NCBI GenBank assembly: GCA_018340805.1
Contig: JACMZG010001914.1
Span: 23,305,943-23,369,942 of the forward strand
Length of the DNA stretch: 64,000 nt
Source: Microvelia longipes
Lineage: Eukaryota > Arthropoda > Insecta > Hemiptera > Veliidae
Direction of reading: 5' to 3'
Under the pieces are notes generated by a model. It searched no databases. It had not been told where the DNA came from and was given only the letters and a program-made list of their open reading frames with translations. The position numbers and the translations under genes were made by a program. Below are positions 45,233 through 59,300 of the stretch, piece after piece. The stretch's first letter is position 1, and every line of letters begins with the position of its first letter.

Positions 45233-47389
45233 ACCAACCTTTAAATTATGGGGACACTTTTTCGATTATCTTTTATTTTTTTAAGTACAAGCTCTATGCG
45301 ATAAAAATAATATAGATCTTATAAAGAAATTAGGAACATCTCACATTTTATGCCAACGACCGTCATATATAGTGAATTATTCCGTCTTTTCCATCTTTGT
45401 TTATCAAACCACGTTTTTCCATAAGATTTAATATTTCTAAAACCATTAGTTTTACTGGTTATCCAACTTATTATCTAGTCTTCATGCTAAGTAAAAGCTA
45501 TTAGGAAAATTGAATGAAATTGCAGCCAAAACCAATTACTCAACATCCGCTTGATTAGTGCAACCACTTAAAATTATTTTATTTACAATAATTCGTTATC
45601 GAATAAGTGTAAGGAGTAATAGCGTTTTAGTTAATAACATAGCAAATTATTTTCATACCATCGACAAGAAGTTCAGTGTATGATTGTTAATAATTTCCTA
45701 TTATAAGTAGGATGTTTAAATTAAATTAGCATTGCAGGGCGTTTTAAGCCTTTTAGGTACAAATGTCTATACTTTTAATAAGTTTTGTATCATGGTTATA
45801 TGATTTTCGTGTTTAGCTGGTGAACCAAGTTAAAGCAGTATTAAATTATAATAGGGGAATAAAGTACCGATATAATTGAAGGTCTCTGGGTGGTCAAAAA
45901 CGTATTAATTTTATTCAAATTTTGCCAGGCAAACATTAGTGTTCAGGATTTTTTGAAAGTATAAATATGGTGGCCGTGTTACGCACTAAAGGAGTTTTCT
46001 CAATTCACCCAACGTCTGTTATTAGACTAGCTATGAGAAAAAGGTACAAATTGCCTCTGATTACTCTTTACTTCATGAAAATACCCGCCTCGTGGAAACA
46101 ACAACTAATTGGAGGGCTGTGAGCCTTCTAATCAGATACTAGCAGGTAATGACAGCCTTCATCACCACACTACCTTCATCTGCATAATGACAGGGGACAT
46201 CATGTAAGGTAATAATACGGTCAAACATGTATTATACAGAGAACACTAAAACTGTAATTTATTTTTAGTCTTCAACGATAATGCTACACAATTAGAGCTC
46301 CGACAATAAAACTACATACTTCTAACTTCCTCCAAACACCATTATTAATATCTGTTGTTCTATCTAAAGATAACTGTGGGTTGAGCGAAGCCAAGCGATT
46401 AAACTGCCTCCGCAGTATAAAACCTACAATTTCCTCCACCAAAGCAAACGACACCTCTATGCAGGCCAATCAATCGGCAATTTCGTCCCTAACATTCAAC
46501 CCTTACATATAATTTAGAAAATCGAATCTAATGACTACTTGTTGTAATATATGTTTATGCAAACTGGCGGTGTTATATATCAAACTGTTCTATTCTTCTC
46601 TAATATAGATACCAACAGTCCCTTTATTAATAAGAAAATGTCGTTTTTAAATCCTTGGTTGGTTTCTTTGATAATGAAACCATTAAAGGTATGTACCTAC
46701 TTCAAATATATAGAAAAAGTTTGCGCTGAAAATTCTTTGCCGGAATTTCATCTGTGTCATCTGTTTCAGGTTGACAAGACGTTCTAAACAGTTATATGTT
46801 ATACTCAGTGCCAGCCTTGGATATGAAACTTGAACCTTACACAGCAAGACTTGGCTGGGGCACTGTCGTGCTCCAGAACCAAGTGGTGTGTTTGTGTGTC
46901 TGGCTGTGTATTGTAAATATAGTAGATTCTAAGCCATTTAAAAAGGACAAGATAGAAGAATAAAAAAAATATAGAAAGTGGGTATTGAGCAAACTAGAGG
47001 TTGATTTGCGTTAATTATTATGAAAATTCACAGAAAGAATACGCATTTATCGAATAAATTCTCAAATCTGCCAAACTTATGTTGTATGTAATGTTTTAAA
47101 AATGTTAAAAAAACTTTTAAAAAATTCATTAAATCCCCACCAAAAACACTGGTGTAAAAATCCAAGTCTAGCGTAAAAAAATGAAATCGATTTTATATCA
47201 GCTTCACATATGATTGTTTAACAACACTAGGTCTAGTTGACGTAACTTCATGAAGGTGCAGTACCTGACGCAGCATAAGGCAGTGTGTAATTTATCCATT
47301 TAGCTGCATTACATGCTATATATATTTATATTAAATAGATCAATTATATATTTATGACTGCTGGTCGTAAATAAATATGACATGATATA
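45233..47389. other. intergenic, no gene recognised
   Basis: Frames at 46284-46469 minus and 46551-46787 plus carry no motif I recognise. No repeat was found. Confidence 0.4.
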
Positions 47390-47414
47390 CTTATGACATG
47401 AGACATGTCATAAG
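47390..47414. repeat. perfect 11-bp hairpin
   Basis: CTTATGACATG at 47390-47400 pairs with CATGTCATAAG at 47404-47414, with loop AGA. Confidence 0.85.
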
Positions 47415-47504
47415 GCAAAGACATCAACTTCGTCTTCATGCAACCATGTGTGAAGACTGTAACACTTGGTGTAAATTATAACCTCTCTTCTTTTAACACC
47501 AGCC

Positions 47505-47645
47505 TTTGATACTTTTTCTCATTTATACCGTAGGTATATAGGAAAAGCAAAAAAATCTGAAACCGGGAAAGTTTTCCCAAAGTTGTCTGTCTGTATGTGA
47601 GTGTGTGTCTGTTATCATCGTAGCTTTTTTACTCTTGTGATTTGG
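47505..47645 (-). repeat. family B terminal part, inverted
   Basis: ACTTTTTCTCATTTATACCG, TAGGTATATAGGAAAAG, CCAAAGTTGTCTGTCTGTAT and GTTATCATCGTAGC are the reverse complement of 49585-49747. Confidence 0.65.
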
Positions 47646-49070
47646 TGTGAATACAATAAATTTTATTGTTATAATATACTTATCGTTGAACAAAGACAAA
47701 ATTAAAATATAATGCGTTTAAACCGCTATTTAGGGTTTAACGTAGATTTACAAAGAAAAACTGCAAATAGAAACAATCGTAAGAACGAATTATTCTTGCT
47801 TACAATTTTGTGCCTCAAAAATTTAATCACAGAGCTAAAGAAACTAGAAGTTATGCTCTATATTTGTTGCCTAAAAATGTTAACCATGAGGCAAAACGTG
47901 AAAATTTTAGTTTTTTCGCTTGCCTTTTCCTCGCAGAAAACAAGTTAAACAAGGTTTCCCATTAAACTGGAAGTGACACATTCGTACACTAACAAATAGT
48001 CCTCATTTCAAAATTAAACTTACTATTATCTTAAACGTAAATTACAGCCAACAATTCTTTTAACAATTTTATCTAAATTAAAAAAACCTAAAGAAGAAAA
48101 TTTAGTGTTTTAACAAAACACGGTTTAGCAAGTGACTGCAGGCTCTAAGATAGTGAAAAGGGCCAAGTAGAACAAAAGGGTCATAAAATAGCACCTCCTG
48201 AGGGCGTTTATATCCTCTCACCCACGAATTATTGCCCGAAGGAAGGGAAAAAGTGTTTATGGTGTCTACACTTTTATATGTTACGTATTTGTTAAGTTTT
48301 TTGAGTGCACACAGTGATGTTAAGCTTCCCAAAGGAGTAACATATCTTCGCTAGCATTTCGCCCCTCAGAAAAAAGAGTTCTTTTATACTCTTCCAATTT
48401 CAGTCTTAACGTAAATATATACAGTATTTAGTCACTGTTCTACAGCGTTAATAAAATTATATAAAACTGTAGATTTATAAAAATACATAAAAGTCACATA
48501 ATCGTAGTCATATTTATAATTATATATTATTTCACAAAACAATTTATGTACATACATAAATATATAGATTACAAAAATAAAAGGTTACAGTATTTACTTC
48601 ATTCAGGATCCCCGATGTTACTTCTATCATTCTTTTTACTCAATTAAATTTATGATATTGAAAAGTATAAGGAAGTACTTTCCCCTTCTTCTAGAAGATT
48701 TTTCATCTAACAGTCAGCGTTAAAAGTTTTTTTTAAAGAAAAAAGTTTATCTTGTTTTGAAAAATATTCCCAAGCGTGGTTTAAATATTGTTGAAGTATG
48801 TAAAAAACATTTTTGTTTCAACAAGGCAAGAGTGTCTAAGCAAGATACTACAATTTACAACGAAATGATATTTTCTTGTTTCTAAGTCTGAATATTTTTT
48901 TATCATATCACTTACGAGGGGTGAAAAATTTAATAATGATTTTACTTTGTAAATTGTTTGACTAGATGAAGTATACATTATCTAGTTTAGGATGTAGTTT
49001 GCTTGATACAATATTTGTGTTACTGTATCAGGCAAACTTTCAAAGTGTCTATTTAAATTTTTAGTATTTT
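47646..49070. other. intergenic, no gene recognised
   Basis: Frames at 47712-47948 plus, 48102-48332 minus and 48781-48978 minus lack recognisable motifs. Confidence 0.4.
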
Positions 49071-49074
49071 GTAC

Positions 49075-49755
49075 AACATGTCTTTGGACTCGCTTCGCTT
49101 GTCCTTAGATAGTAAATACATCCGTTTCATTCCCAGCGGTAACGCATCTAGGTACTGGCCACGCTCAATGATCTTTAATTTTTATGACCCAGCAAAAATC
49201 ATAAATATACTTGTATCGAAATTTAACATAATGTACCTATTTATCAAATAAAGGAGTCAATTGTACCGAATTTCAACTCAATTAGATTACCTTCTTGATT
49301 TTTTAAAAATTTTTAAAAAACGTACACAAGTCATTTGATAAAAATTTAACTAATGCGGATAATGAGATGAAACTTGGCGTATATGTTGGTCTTATACATA
49401 GCTACACGCGTGCTACGTCTCAATCCGATCGCATCATTTTTCCGTGTTTATGATTTTTCGAAATTTTTGCTGAGTCGCGGGTTGATGACGTCATAAATAC
49501 ATTATTTTCATATACACCAATTTCATGTATTAGAATGATTTTTGTACAAAGTTTCAACTTTTCTAGCATAAATAAACTAGGAGCTACGATGATAACAGAC
49601 ACACACACATACAGACAGACATCTTTGCAAAAACTACTCAGAAAGCCTTTAAAACGTCTAAAACCCATAATATAGTTTTCACCCCGATTTCGATTTTTTG
49701 CAAACACAATACTTTTCCTATATACCAACGGTATAAATGAGGAAAGTAAAAAAGT
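49075..49755 (+). repeat. family B, second long copy
   Basis: Colinear with 32395-33085: GGACTCGCTTCGCTTGTCCT, TCATTCCCAGCGGTAACGCA, CACGCTCAATGATC, AAAAATTTAACTAATGCG, TCAATCCGATCGCATCATTT, GATGACGTCATAAATAC, AGGAGCTACGATGATAACAG, TACAGACAGACATCTTTGC and the end CTTTTCCTATATACC...GGTATAAATGAGGAAAGT. The 102-codon minus frame (49420-49728) is antisense to it. Confidence 0.8.
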
Positions 49756-50315
49756 TTAAAAGAAAAATATAATATTGTAGACACAGAAAATCGATCATCA
49801 ATGCCAAAGGTTGAGTTTTCCTCACTTTTATGCGTTTATAGTAAATATTAAATAAAGATACTTTTGTTTATATGGTTAGCTAGTCCACAAAATTTTTGAA
49901 CAGGTAATCGAATGACATATATGTTTGTGTAATATCTTCAGAGTTAAAAAGAATCCCTACTACATATGGCGGTAAGTCAACATTTATTAGACATGTCAGT
50001 TGGCAGACTTTGAAAATTGGTTATCTTATAAGTCATATTAATGCTCCCTTTTTCTTTTCTCGTGTTTTTCCTAACATGCTTTGACATATGTCTTGAAACA
50101 TACTTCCTTTTCCAGTGTAATGTAATTTACATAGATATATTATATTATATAAAGAAACAAAGAGAAATAATAATATGTCATTATGTTTTGTGACGGAGAA
50201 AGTAATATGATTTATATTTTTAGGCTTTATGGAAAAAATCAATATTCTCTTATTGTATAACATTATTAAATACTCATTTTAAAGTTAATAATTGCAGGGT
50301 TGCCTTCAGGGAGGC
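49756..50315. other. intergenic, no feature
   Basis: AT-rich, nothing recognised. Confidence 0.4.
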
Positions 50316-50319
50316 CATC

Positions 50320-50566
<247 letters not shown>

Positions 50567-50569
50567 ATG

Positions 50570-50875
50570 TTTTGTTTAAATAGACTAAAGAATAAAACAA
50601 AATACAAATTATTATTGAACTGAACTAAATATGGTGGATGCGGACATTTTAGTTTTCATTTAACTAATAATATCACCACAAAGTTAATATGTCGAACCAA
50701 TAAAAATATTTTTAAGACAAAAGTTACCTTTAAGCTCTAAATTATTATAAAATTTATTAATTATTTTTATAAAATTAAAATGTAAATTAATTTTATAAAG
50801 ATATTTAAAAAATTGCTTTTCCTTGCCTGAACCATAGTTTTTATATAATTGTATATAACAATCCTGCTCGGCTAG
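50570..50875. other. intergenic, no feature
   Basis: AT-rich sequence with no recognised unit. Confidence 0.4.
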
Positions 50876-50940
50876 GAGGGGGGGGGCCCCCCTTTTCAAG
50901 AATATATATATATCTTGAATAGTGAGACCCCCCCTTTCAA
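50876..50940. repeat. G/C-run palindromic segment
   Basis: Ten G directly abut six C, followed by TTTTCAAGAATATATATATA and TCTTGAA (inner palindrome). A second C run, CCCCCCCTTTCAA, repeats the first as CCCCCCTTTTCAA. Confidence 0.8.
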
Positions 50941-51309
50941 AAAAATCCACCAACCGACTCTTACCCCCTTTATGACCCCTACTTTTCTTAACTTTAATGG
51001 GTGCGAATAAAAAGTTCCATGAGTGTCTTTTAGTCGGGGTTTTATTATTATAGAATTACAATAAAATAGTATTATAAACACTTCAATATTAGGCATCTGG
51101 CCCCGTAATTCGGTAGCAAATTGTTTGATTTTTACTGCACTGTATCCCAAACAGAAAATATAATTTGACATTTTTAAGATCTTTTCAAAAAGATAATAGA
51201 AGTAGCAGAGCATGTTGGGATCAGAACAATAAGTATTTTCTTCAAAAGAATTAAACAAAGAAGCCGTGAAGTACCTCCGATTTGTATCGTTCCACACAAG
51301 AGGTAACAC
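50896..51309 (-). other. longest open frame (137 codons), unrecognised
   Basis: The frame begins MLPLVWNDTNRRYFTASLFN and runs antisense into the G/C-run segment at its 3' end. The first 80 residues (51309-51070) look more protein-like, with mixed composition and Cys and aromatic residues. A ...TTTTTAAAACAG sequence just upstream on the minus strand could be a 3' splice site. I recognise no family. It could be a lone exon, a transposon relic or chance. Confidence 0.2.
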
Positions 51310-52480
51310 ATCTTTAAAAGATACTGTTTTAAAAAGTTATCGCTTTTTGTGGTCGATAAAAAAAAAGAACCGAAAAAGACTTCAAGAATGATTTAATCCT
51401 TAAAAAGGGTAACAATTGAACCTTAAAAAAAGCTCAACAAAAGAATAGCTCATCCGAGAATGGGTTTCTAACGCCAGATTAAACTGATTTTTTAAAAAGT
51501 TCCTTAACGAGTACTTTTCAAGCTAATTGAGGAACTAAAAGAAGATTAAATGACTGGAAAAAAATAAATTCATGGCGGACAACAAAAAATATCTCCCTTT
51601 GAGCCAAAACGCTTTAAATCTCTGCCAAAAAGTACAAAGAAAGCCGAAATTATCCTATTTTTAAGTCTTGGTGTTCCTTATACCTAAACAAAGAGCAAAA
51701 TGAAGTATTGTTATCACATAAAATGAATTGCACTGTTGCCAACACAATTCTAAATATTAAAGCAAACAATTTTAAGAAGTAGAGGGAAGTAAATGCGATT
51801 TTATTCATACGAAATTTTAGTTTTGAGTAATTTGTTTTTATAGATAATATTTACTCTTAACAGTTAAAACGACTAAGTAAGTATAAACATAAATTGTCAT
51901 TCTAAGAACTTAAAGTTAATGTCTGTTGGTAAGGATTACTTATGACATACTATTGTGGAAGCTATATGGGTTCATATGCAATATGCAACCTAGAAGTGCA
52001 GCCACAGGCAAGAGATACAACAACTAATAAAAATCCAGTTCTCTTCTAGGAAGAACTAACTTCATTTAGAGTCCATTCGACATGTTTTTATACTTATTTT
52101 AAATTTTGTTGAATTTAGGGGTTCCTTGAAATTTAGACTCTAACTGAAAAATTGGCTCGTCCAAAGTTAAAACTCAGTTTCCTCACACTGGAAATTTGGT
52201 TCACTCGAACAATTAAAATTAGCATCTTTCAAAGCATTTTTTTTTTCGGAAGGTCAAAAAAAAATGGAAAAAGCTGATGCCGCCGGAGTGTGAGACTGAC
52301 AGGCATTCCACTACCACTGAAATTGCCCCACTACTCTCACTAAAACCGCGCGATCTAATTGCGACAAAAGCCTAAATCTATTGAGCAATAGTCAGCGGGT
52401 CTATTGCTCAAAAGCTATTATTCCATAATTTTATTCTTTATTTTGTTCACACAGAGTTATTATCTCTTCTCTAAAGATTG
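51310..52480. other. intergenic, no gene recognised
   Basis: No feature recognised. Confidence 0.4.
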
Positions 52481-52487
52481 ATCTGCT

Positions 52488-52502
52488 TATATATATAATA
52501 TT

Positions 52503-52540
<38 letters not shown>

Positions 52541-52760
52541 ATAATATTATATATATGAATGTATTATGTAATTATTATGATTAAATTATATATTATGATA
52601 TTTATATTATATTATATTTATTAATAATTAATTATTTATTATTATAATTATTGTTGTTATTAATTATTATCATTATTTATATTTATTTATAATATTATAT
52701 GTATTATATATTATTATTATTATTATTTTATATACTTATTATTTATATATAATTATTATT
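52488..52760. repeat. AT/ATT low-complexity tract
   Basis: An AT microsatellite (52488-52557) passes into about 200 bases of nearly pure A/T with ATT and TTA words. Confidence 0.85.
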
Positions 52761-55700
52761 ATATATTTCTTGTAACATAGTTTAAGCCTCCCTCCCACCC
52801 TCCTAAAGGCAACTCTGGCTCGTATCGCCCTATTCTAATTGTTTTTCATGATTACTTAGGTGTCTATACCTTTTTTAATTTCTAATTTTTGATATTTATT
52901 GTAAAAACTTGTTATTGATTATTATGAATCTATTGTAAAATTTTTTTTATTTATTATATTATTTGAAATCTTTATTTTTTTTTTACAAAAAATTTAGCAT
53001 TTTAATCGTTTCCAATCATTTTTAAACAAAAAATATAAAAAATACCAACAACTGTTGACACTCTCCTTTACTATAAATTCCACTTCACAAATTAATCCAT
53101 TATAAACACTAAAACTTTATCTGTAGTTAAATCAATAACAATAAATCTCAATCAAAATCAAATATTTATTGAGGAATTTATAATTATAAATCTTTTTCAA
53201 CATTGTAGCTAAATTGCTGGATAATATCAAATCTGGTTCATTCAAAGAACTAACTAACTGTTATTGAGTTTTAACTAGTTTTATCTATTTTATTTAGAGT
53301 AATACATTATTATGATTATGAGTGTGTAACTACCGATTACTACGACCTACATCTATTAATATTTAAGGATGGAGGTTATTTCTGTGGGAATATTTGTTTA
53401 GTACTTGAGTGACGTCATTGATATTTATTTAATGTCATCGCTAAGTCACTCATTAACTCTAATAATTTTTATTTCGCAATCTTCACTCCACTTCTTTTTG
53501 TATACATCTTCGGTTTTTTTTTTTTATTCGGTATTACTCATTATATCCCTATGCTCTCTCTAGATATTTTTATATATAAAGAATTTTTCTTTTATTTTTT
53601 TCTCTTAATGTTTTTAACTATATTATTAAATTCTCTATTTTTATCTCTCTCACCTTTTATCCTTTGATTTTAACAAATATTAGTTTGATTTCTTTATTCA
53701 ATTTATCTTTTCTTATATTGCAGAAATTGCATAAACAACCCACTCTTTAACGGTTGTTAGGTTGCCTCTTCTTTCTATTAGTTAATTATTATCTAGTGTT
53801 GTTCATTTATCTTTGTTTATTTAATTTATTGAACTTAAATCTTTATTCTAATAAGGGAAAAAGAAATTCAAAGTCTATAATCATACTTCATGTAGCACGT
53901 TTCGATGAGTCTTTTTTTTTTTATTCTTAGGAGTATAGATTTAATGTAGTCTCCCTCTTCTAATTCGTCTTTACTATCCTTCATTTTTTAATTGATCTTC
54001 GTGTTCTCATTGAGACTAAAAAGTTATTTCACTGATCATACTTTATTAGTCTTTGGCTTGTTGTTTGATAGTAATGTTTTTATGGTCCTTGTGAGTGTAT
54101 GCTCTTCCCCATCCCGCGGTGTTTCTACTCTCTTTCCTGTGTATGATTTTTGGACTGTTTGTTTTTATGATTCGAAATCTGGAAAATCCAGGGATCTTTA
54201 TATCTAACACAAGTATCGACGGTTTGCTTATTTTTTTTCTAATTGCTTCTTTTAACCGCTGGTAATAATCTTTCTAACATATTTTTTTATACTTATTTCT
54301 ATATAAATAACTATAACGTTTAAAAACCTGGTTGTATTGTCTTGCGAACTCCCAGATTAGTTGTATATACTGACGCTTTAAGGGCATCGACCAAGGGAGC
54401 ACACCAGCGGCTAAGCAAACTAAAATTTCTACAATAATAAGACGCTAATCTCTTTATTTCCCAAAAAATAAGTTTGAAATTAACTCTAAACAGAACTGGC
54501 AATTAGATGAAATGTAACACTGTAGTTTCAGCTGTAGTACAAATGCGACATTGAGTCTTACAATTAAAAAAAATAAAAATGATTAAATTCTTTTTAATAT
54601 TTGATACGGGGGTGCTATTTTTTTAGTAGCAACCCTACATAAAATGCATATTTTTTTCACATGCTCCATATAAATATTACATGTGTTATCTCCTAAGTTT
54701 TAACAGGAACAAATATGTGTAATTTTTGAATCTTTAAGTATTAACAAGATACGCGAAGTACCATCTATATTATGGTTTCACGAATAAATAAATATGTGAA
54801 TTACTTACTTATAGATATTTATATGAAAAAAATACGTAAATTGATTTTAGAAAAATTAAAAATAATAATAAAAAATGTGTAAAAAATATTTATCAAGATA
54901 AGAAATTAAAATTTTAATAGTTTTAAAAACTTATTTAAAAGAGAATAAATTTAGAGAAAATATTAAATTATTTTGGAAAAATTTAAAGATTAGTAAAAGT
55001 CCAAGATTCTCTCTTGTGATAAGGCTAGAAATTAATGAGCTTCTCTTAGCTTCAAAATAACGGACAAATAACGGGGTGCTATTTTGAGACAATGTTGCAT
55101 ACCTCCCATAAACTATCACTTACTAACTTTATTTGTATTATCTGAGATGATTGTAGGAATAAATTTCTTTAACTTGGTTTTTAAACTTTTTGTTCCATGA
55201 TTTAGGAATATGTTATGCTCAATGTTTTCCCTATCGCATCTAGTACTCAGAACAAAACCTTGTCAATATATACTTGAAATCAGATTTTGATGAAAGAATA
55301 TTATATGAATAAAGCAAAGATACAGAGCCATGTAGATTCTATAGTACCTAAAAATTTTGATCGTGCTTTTTTCAGAAACCTATGCTCGATAGAATTTACA
55401 AAAATGACGATTGTGTATTTAATCCATAATCATGAGAAATACTTAGAGGGAGGACTCATGTAAAATAAATAAACACAGTTGATAAGGCGGCTTTGGAAAT
55501 GTTACAATTATCGTAAGGCATTTCCTCTACTAGGGCCTCTCTAGAGGGAGTCTAGAGATTTTCCACCCCTTTAAATTGGAGCTATTGCCTCTATTGGAGC
55601 ACATATTTATAATGTACCCTACAAACGTCGTTTTTTGCATTTTTCATGTGACTCCGTTTTAATCACTTTAATACGTGATAACAGATGAATTAAATGATGA

Positions 55701-56088
55701 AAATATTACTATAACTCTATTTTAAATTAATTTTATCTTTATTTTAAGACAAAATACTAAAAATTATATTGTATTACGTTGATAAATTAAAAGTTTTAAA
55801 ATGAAAACAAATAATGATCGTTTACGCACATTCTTTGGTACTGATATAGATTGCTACCCTCCAGGGTAAAGCTCAGTATGATAATGATAAGAGCCTGTTC
55901 TTTGTTATGATTATGAGCTTGTTGTATCCTTCCCCCTAATGGTTTTAATAGGTCCGTATTCGAAAGACCAATTTTCTTTTAACAATTTCCTAACATTCTC
56001 TTGTTTTTTAATGGAGAATGTATTTAGAAGAATGTTTTTTTTGAATACGCGTTTAGTCTCTTTAAAGCTTATCACGTTTACATGACCT
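52761..56088. other. intergenic, no gene recognised
   Basis: AT-rich with scattered CT-containing words. Frames at 53992-54207 plus and 54320-54502 minus have no clear family. The latter (containing LGVRKTIQPGF) sits in a slightly GC-richer patch. Confidence 0.35.
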
Positions 56089-56360
56089 GCTTCCGTAGCC
56101 GTGGCCGTTTATTGTACTGTAACTTCTGGCATCGGTAGTGTCGGTTCTCACAGCTCACTGGGCTAATGCTCTTTCATGTTTTCTATGAATTAAATTTGAT
56201 TGTAATAAAAAGTTTCTGCTAACTTCTTAGCTTTGAATTTTTGTAGTATATGTTATACACTGTGACCCACCCTGATGGTGCTGTCCCGCAGGTTTTGGCG
56301 AATACCCTAAAGGACCGAAACTGGTCCTAAAACGGCATTTATTATTTATTTATTATTATA
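56089..56360 (+). mobile_element. tRNA-derived SINE (family A), copy 5, insertion-rich
   Basis: It starts TTCCGTAGCCGTGGCCG, like copy 2 (TCCGTAGCCGCGGTCG). It keeps CTGTGACCCACCCTGATGGT, TTGGCGAATACCCTAAAG, GGACCGAAACTGGTCC and ACGGCATTTATTATTTATT. Relative to copy 2 it has many extra one- to four-base blocks (for example in GGTTCTCACAGCTCACTGGG and GCAGGTTTTGGCGAA), so it is about 45 bases longer. Confidence 0.8.
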
Positions 56361-59300
56361 GAGCTTATCACTTGATATTTCCGTCTCTTATATCGTCTTA
56401 CATAAATTTACGATACTAAGTGCCCATTTTGAACCCTGTAATGTCATCGACATTTATTTCTATTATTTATTATTTATGTTATTATCAATTTTAAACTCTT
56501 TCTCGAGTGTTCTACCTGGTATAAATGATATATTCAATATTACGGTTTATTATCTTGTTTTTTATATCAAGATCTTGTTATGAGTACATCTCTTTTCTTT
56601 ATAAACAAAATAAATTCATAATCGTGCTGTCAGTTTATTTTTATAATGTGCATTTCTCTTTTTTTTTGTAATACCATGATAATTATAAATACACTTTACA
56701 ATGGATAGTAAAATGTTATTTTATATTTATCTTATTAATAGCAACCAGGTTGTTCTAATATTTCCATTTTTGTATATTTAATATTCATTTATATATTTTT
56801 TTTCATATGAAATATTATTACTTTAAACTTTCAATATGATATAGAGTATGAGTGGTGGAAAAAGATTTTGGTACTATATGAGTTTTGAGTTAATTAATTG
56901 AATTTAAATATGCTCTAAATTGTTATAATAGTTAATTAAACCTTTAAGATGTTCATATTAATTATTGACGGGTTTGGTTCTGGGTAATAAATATCTTTGT
57001 AGATTACTAACATTTATTATTATTAAAGCTTGTTAAATATTAGAATATATAAATTTTATATTTACAATTGGTTAGTTAATTCTGCTAAATTTATCAGGTA
57101 ATTATATGTGATTATACAACTTATGGGTAAAGTATCTTTTATTTTTATCTGGGCTAGAAAAGATTTAGTTTTTTATTTTAAATTGCTGTATAGCTAATAA
57201 TAACCTTCTTATAACTATATGAAAGTTTTGTTATTGAGGTCATTTATTATAAAATGGGGGCTTATATTCGTCTTACCCCCTTTAAGTTAGCTTTTGGTTC
57301 TTCGTAGTTTTTTTGTAAGTTTTTGTCAATTATCATGTTTTCTCTTTTTTTTTTTTTCTTGCTGTTTTTGGTGGTATATCAATATAATTATTGTTCTCTA
57401 AAAAAGGCATAATATACATCTAATGTTAATTAATTATTTATTTAGAACGTCAAAATCCAGAGCTGTTTAAAAGTGTATATCTTTTTGGGCTATCTTTTTA
57501 GTATTGTTTTCTCTTTACGAGTAACGTATTTCTCTAGTACCAAATATAGCTATATCTTTCATAAGTTTCATTATCTTTGTGGTAGCTCTATTTAACTCAT
57601 TAGCATATATTTGAATATCTGTTCATATTGAGAATCATATTTAAGATCACGCATCCTTATACTTGTGTGCGCACACAACCTCTGACCTGTATAAGCTCCA
57701 AATATTGTAACAAAGTAGAAGACAAACACACAGAAGATTTGCGGAAAGGTATACGACCTTCTTTAAATATGGTCTGCGCACTCTGTAAAAAAATTAGTTT
57801 TTCTTACGAACTTGTGCTTACCTCAACGATGCTCTAGATAAAGGACTTTCATCATTTCTCCGATATTGTATTAATCTAGTTATAGGTCCACTAATTGTAT
57901 TCTCACTAATATATTTGATGTTATTCTATCTAGATATATTTTATATGATCGATCGCAATAGTACAATATCCCACAATTCCTCTTGAACATATGATTGTTA
58001 TACAATTCATTGAATTAATAAATTGTGTAGATTTGTTTTATTCCAAATTGATACGCTCAAATTATGTATCTAATTATTTTAAATAAGATCCTACAAAAAA
58101 TACGATCACTTAAGTTTGTCTTAGTTTATAACGTAAGATACTCGAAAATATCTGTTTGATAAAATACCCATATTAAGTTTTAGATGTTAGAAAACGATTA
58201 TACCATACATTGATAAATCTATGTCTCTATAGGTACCATTCTATCATCGTAAACCAAATCCTTCTTTTGTTAAAAATCATAATGCTCATATGGATAATTA
58301 ATATACATGTTGCGTCAATCTAACTATCACTGTTATTTTTATTAGTTATTTATATTTATAATGTTACAATTAATCCTTATAAAGGTATATTGTTTTCAAT
58401 ACATTCATCTGTGTTTACATAAATAAAAATAAAAAATAATATACTTGTCGTTTGAAGATATAATTGTGGACGTTTAATATAAAATAACAAAAATAGAATC
58501 ACTCTTAACTTCAATGATATATATTAATTGTTCTAATTTATTATTTTAGATAATATTAAAATCCGCCGATTAATTGCAAATACGTGTTGTTTGGCCTAGC
58601 GCGCAGTAACAAGTTCTTCAGGTAGTAATATTAACCTGTTCTCTCTTCAGAAGAAAAAAACCTTTACGATTGAAGTCCTCATAAATATAAAGAGGATAAA
58701 CTCGGTTTACATGCCTAACTATTTTTAAGTCACATTATAATAACGAAGATTGTCAATTTTCTTGTTTATATGAGATTTCTTCAGTTATCAACTTATTTCA
58801 AGTTAATTCATGATAAAGTAGATAAATTTAACTCACTTCTTAATGAATTTAAAGATAGCAACTCAGTTGTGGGATAACTCGTTTATATTGTGTGTTTTTC
58901 AAAGATAAAAACGTGTGTTGTTATGAACACAGAGATATATCTACCTCCATGAATTTTGACACTCTTGTGTTGTGTCAATGACGATTAATTAAATCGCTCT
59001 ATGAGATTCTTAATGAAATTTACTCTGTGGTACGCTACCTTGAACCTCGATATCCAACACCTCTCGCAACATGCACATGACTGGTATTTAGTGGTCTGTG
59101 TGCGTTTAACTGGATAAATGTTTCATCTCTCCTTTTTACTTCTATTGAAATTAGGACCCGCTATTTATTTAATTATACATTATACACAACTCTCTCGGCA
59201 GCACGTTATCATAGGAGTAATAAATTGCTATCGTTATTGTTTTATATCTATATGTCTTTATTTTATGAGTGATGGAATGTTTTAAATATAACTTTGTACA

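Noticed and set aside
49420..49728. 102-codon minus-strand frame
   Set aside because: It is antisense to a dispersed repeat whose other copies do not keep the frame open.
54320..54502. 60-codon minus frame containing LGVRKTIQPGF
   Set aside because: It looked vaguely like a transposon protein, but no family could be named and there is no supporting neighbour.
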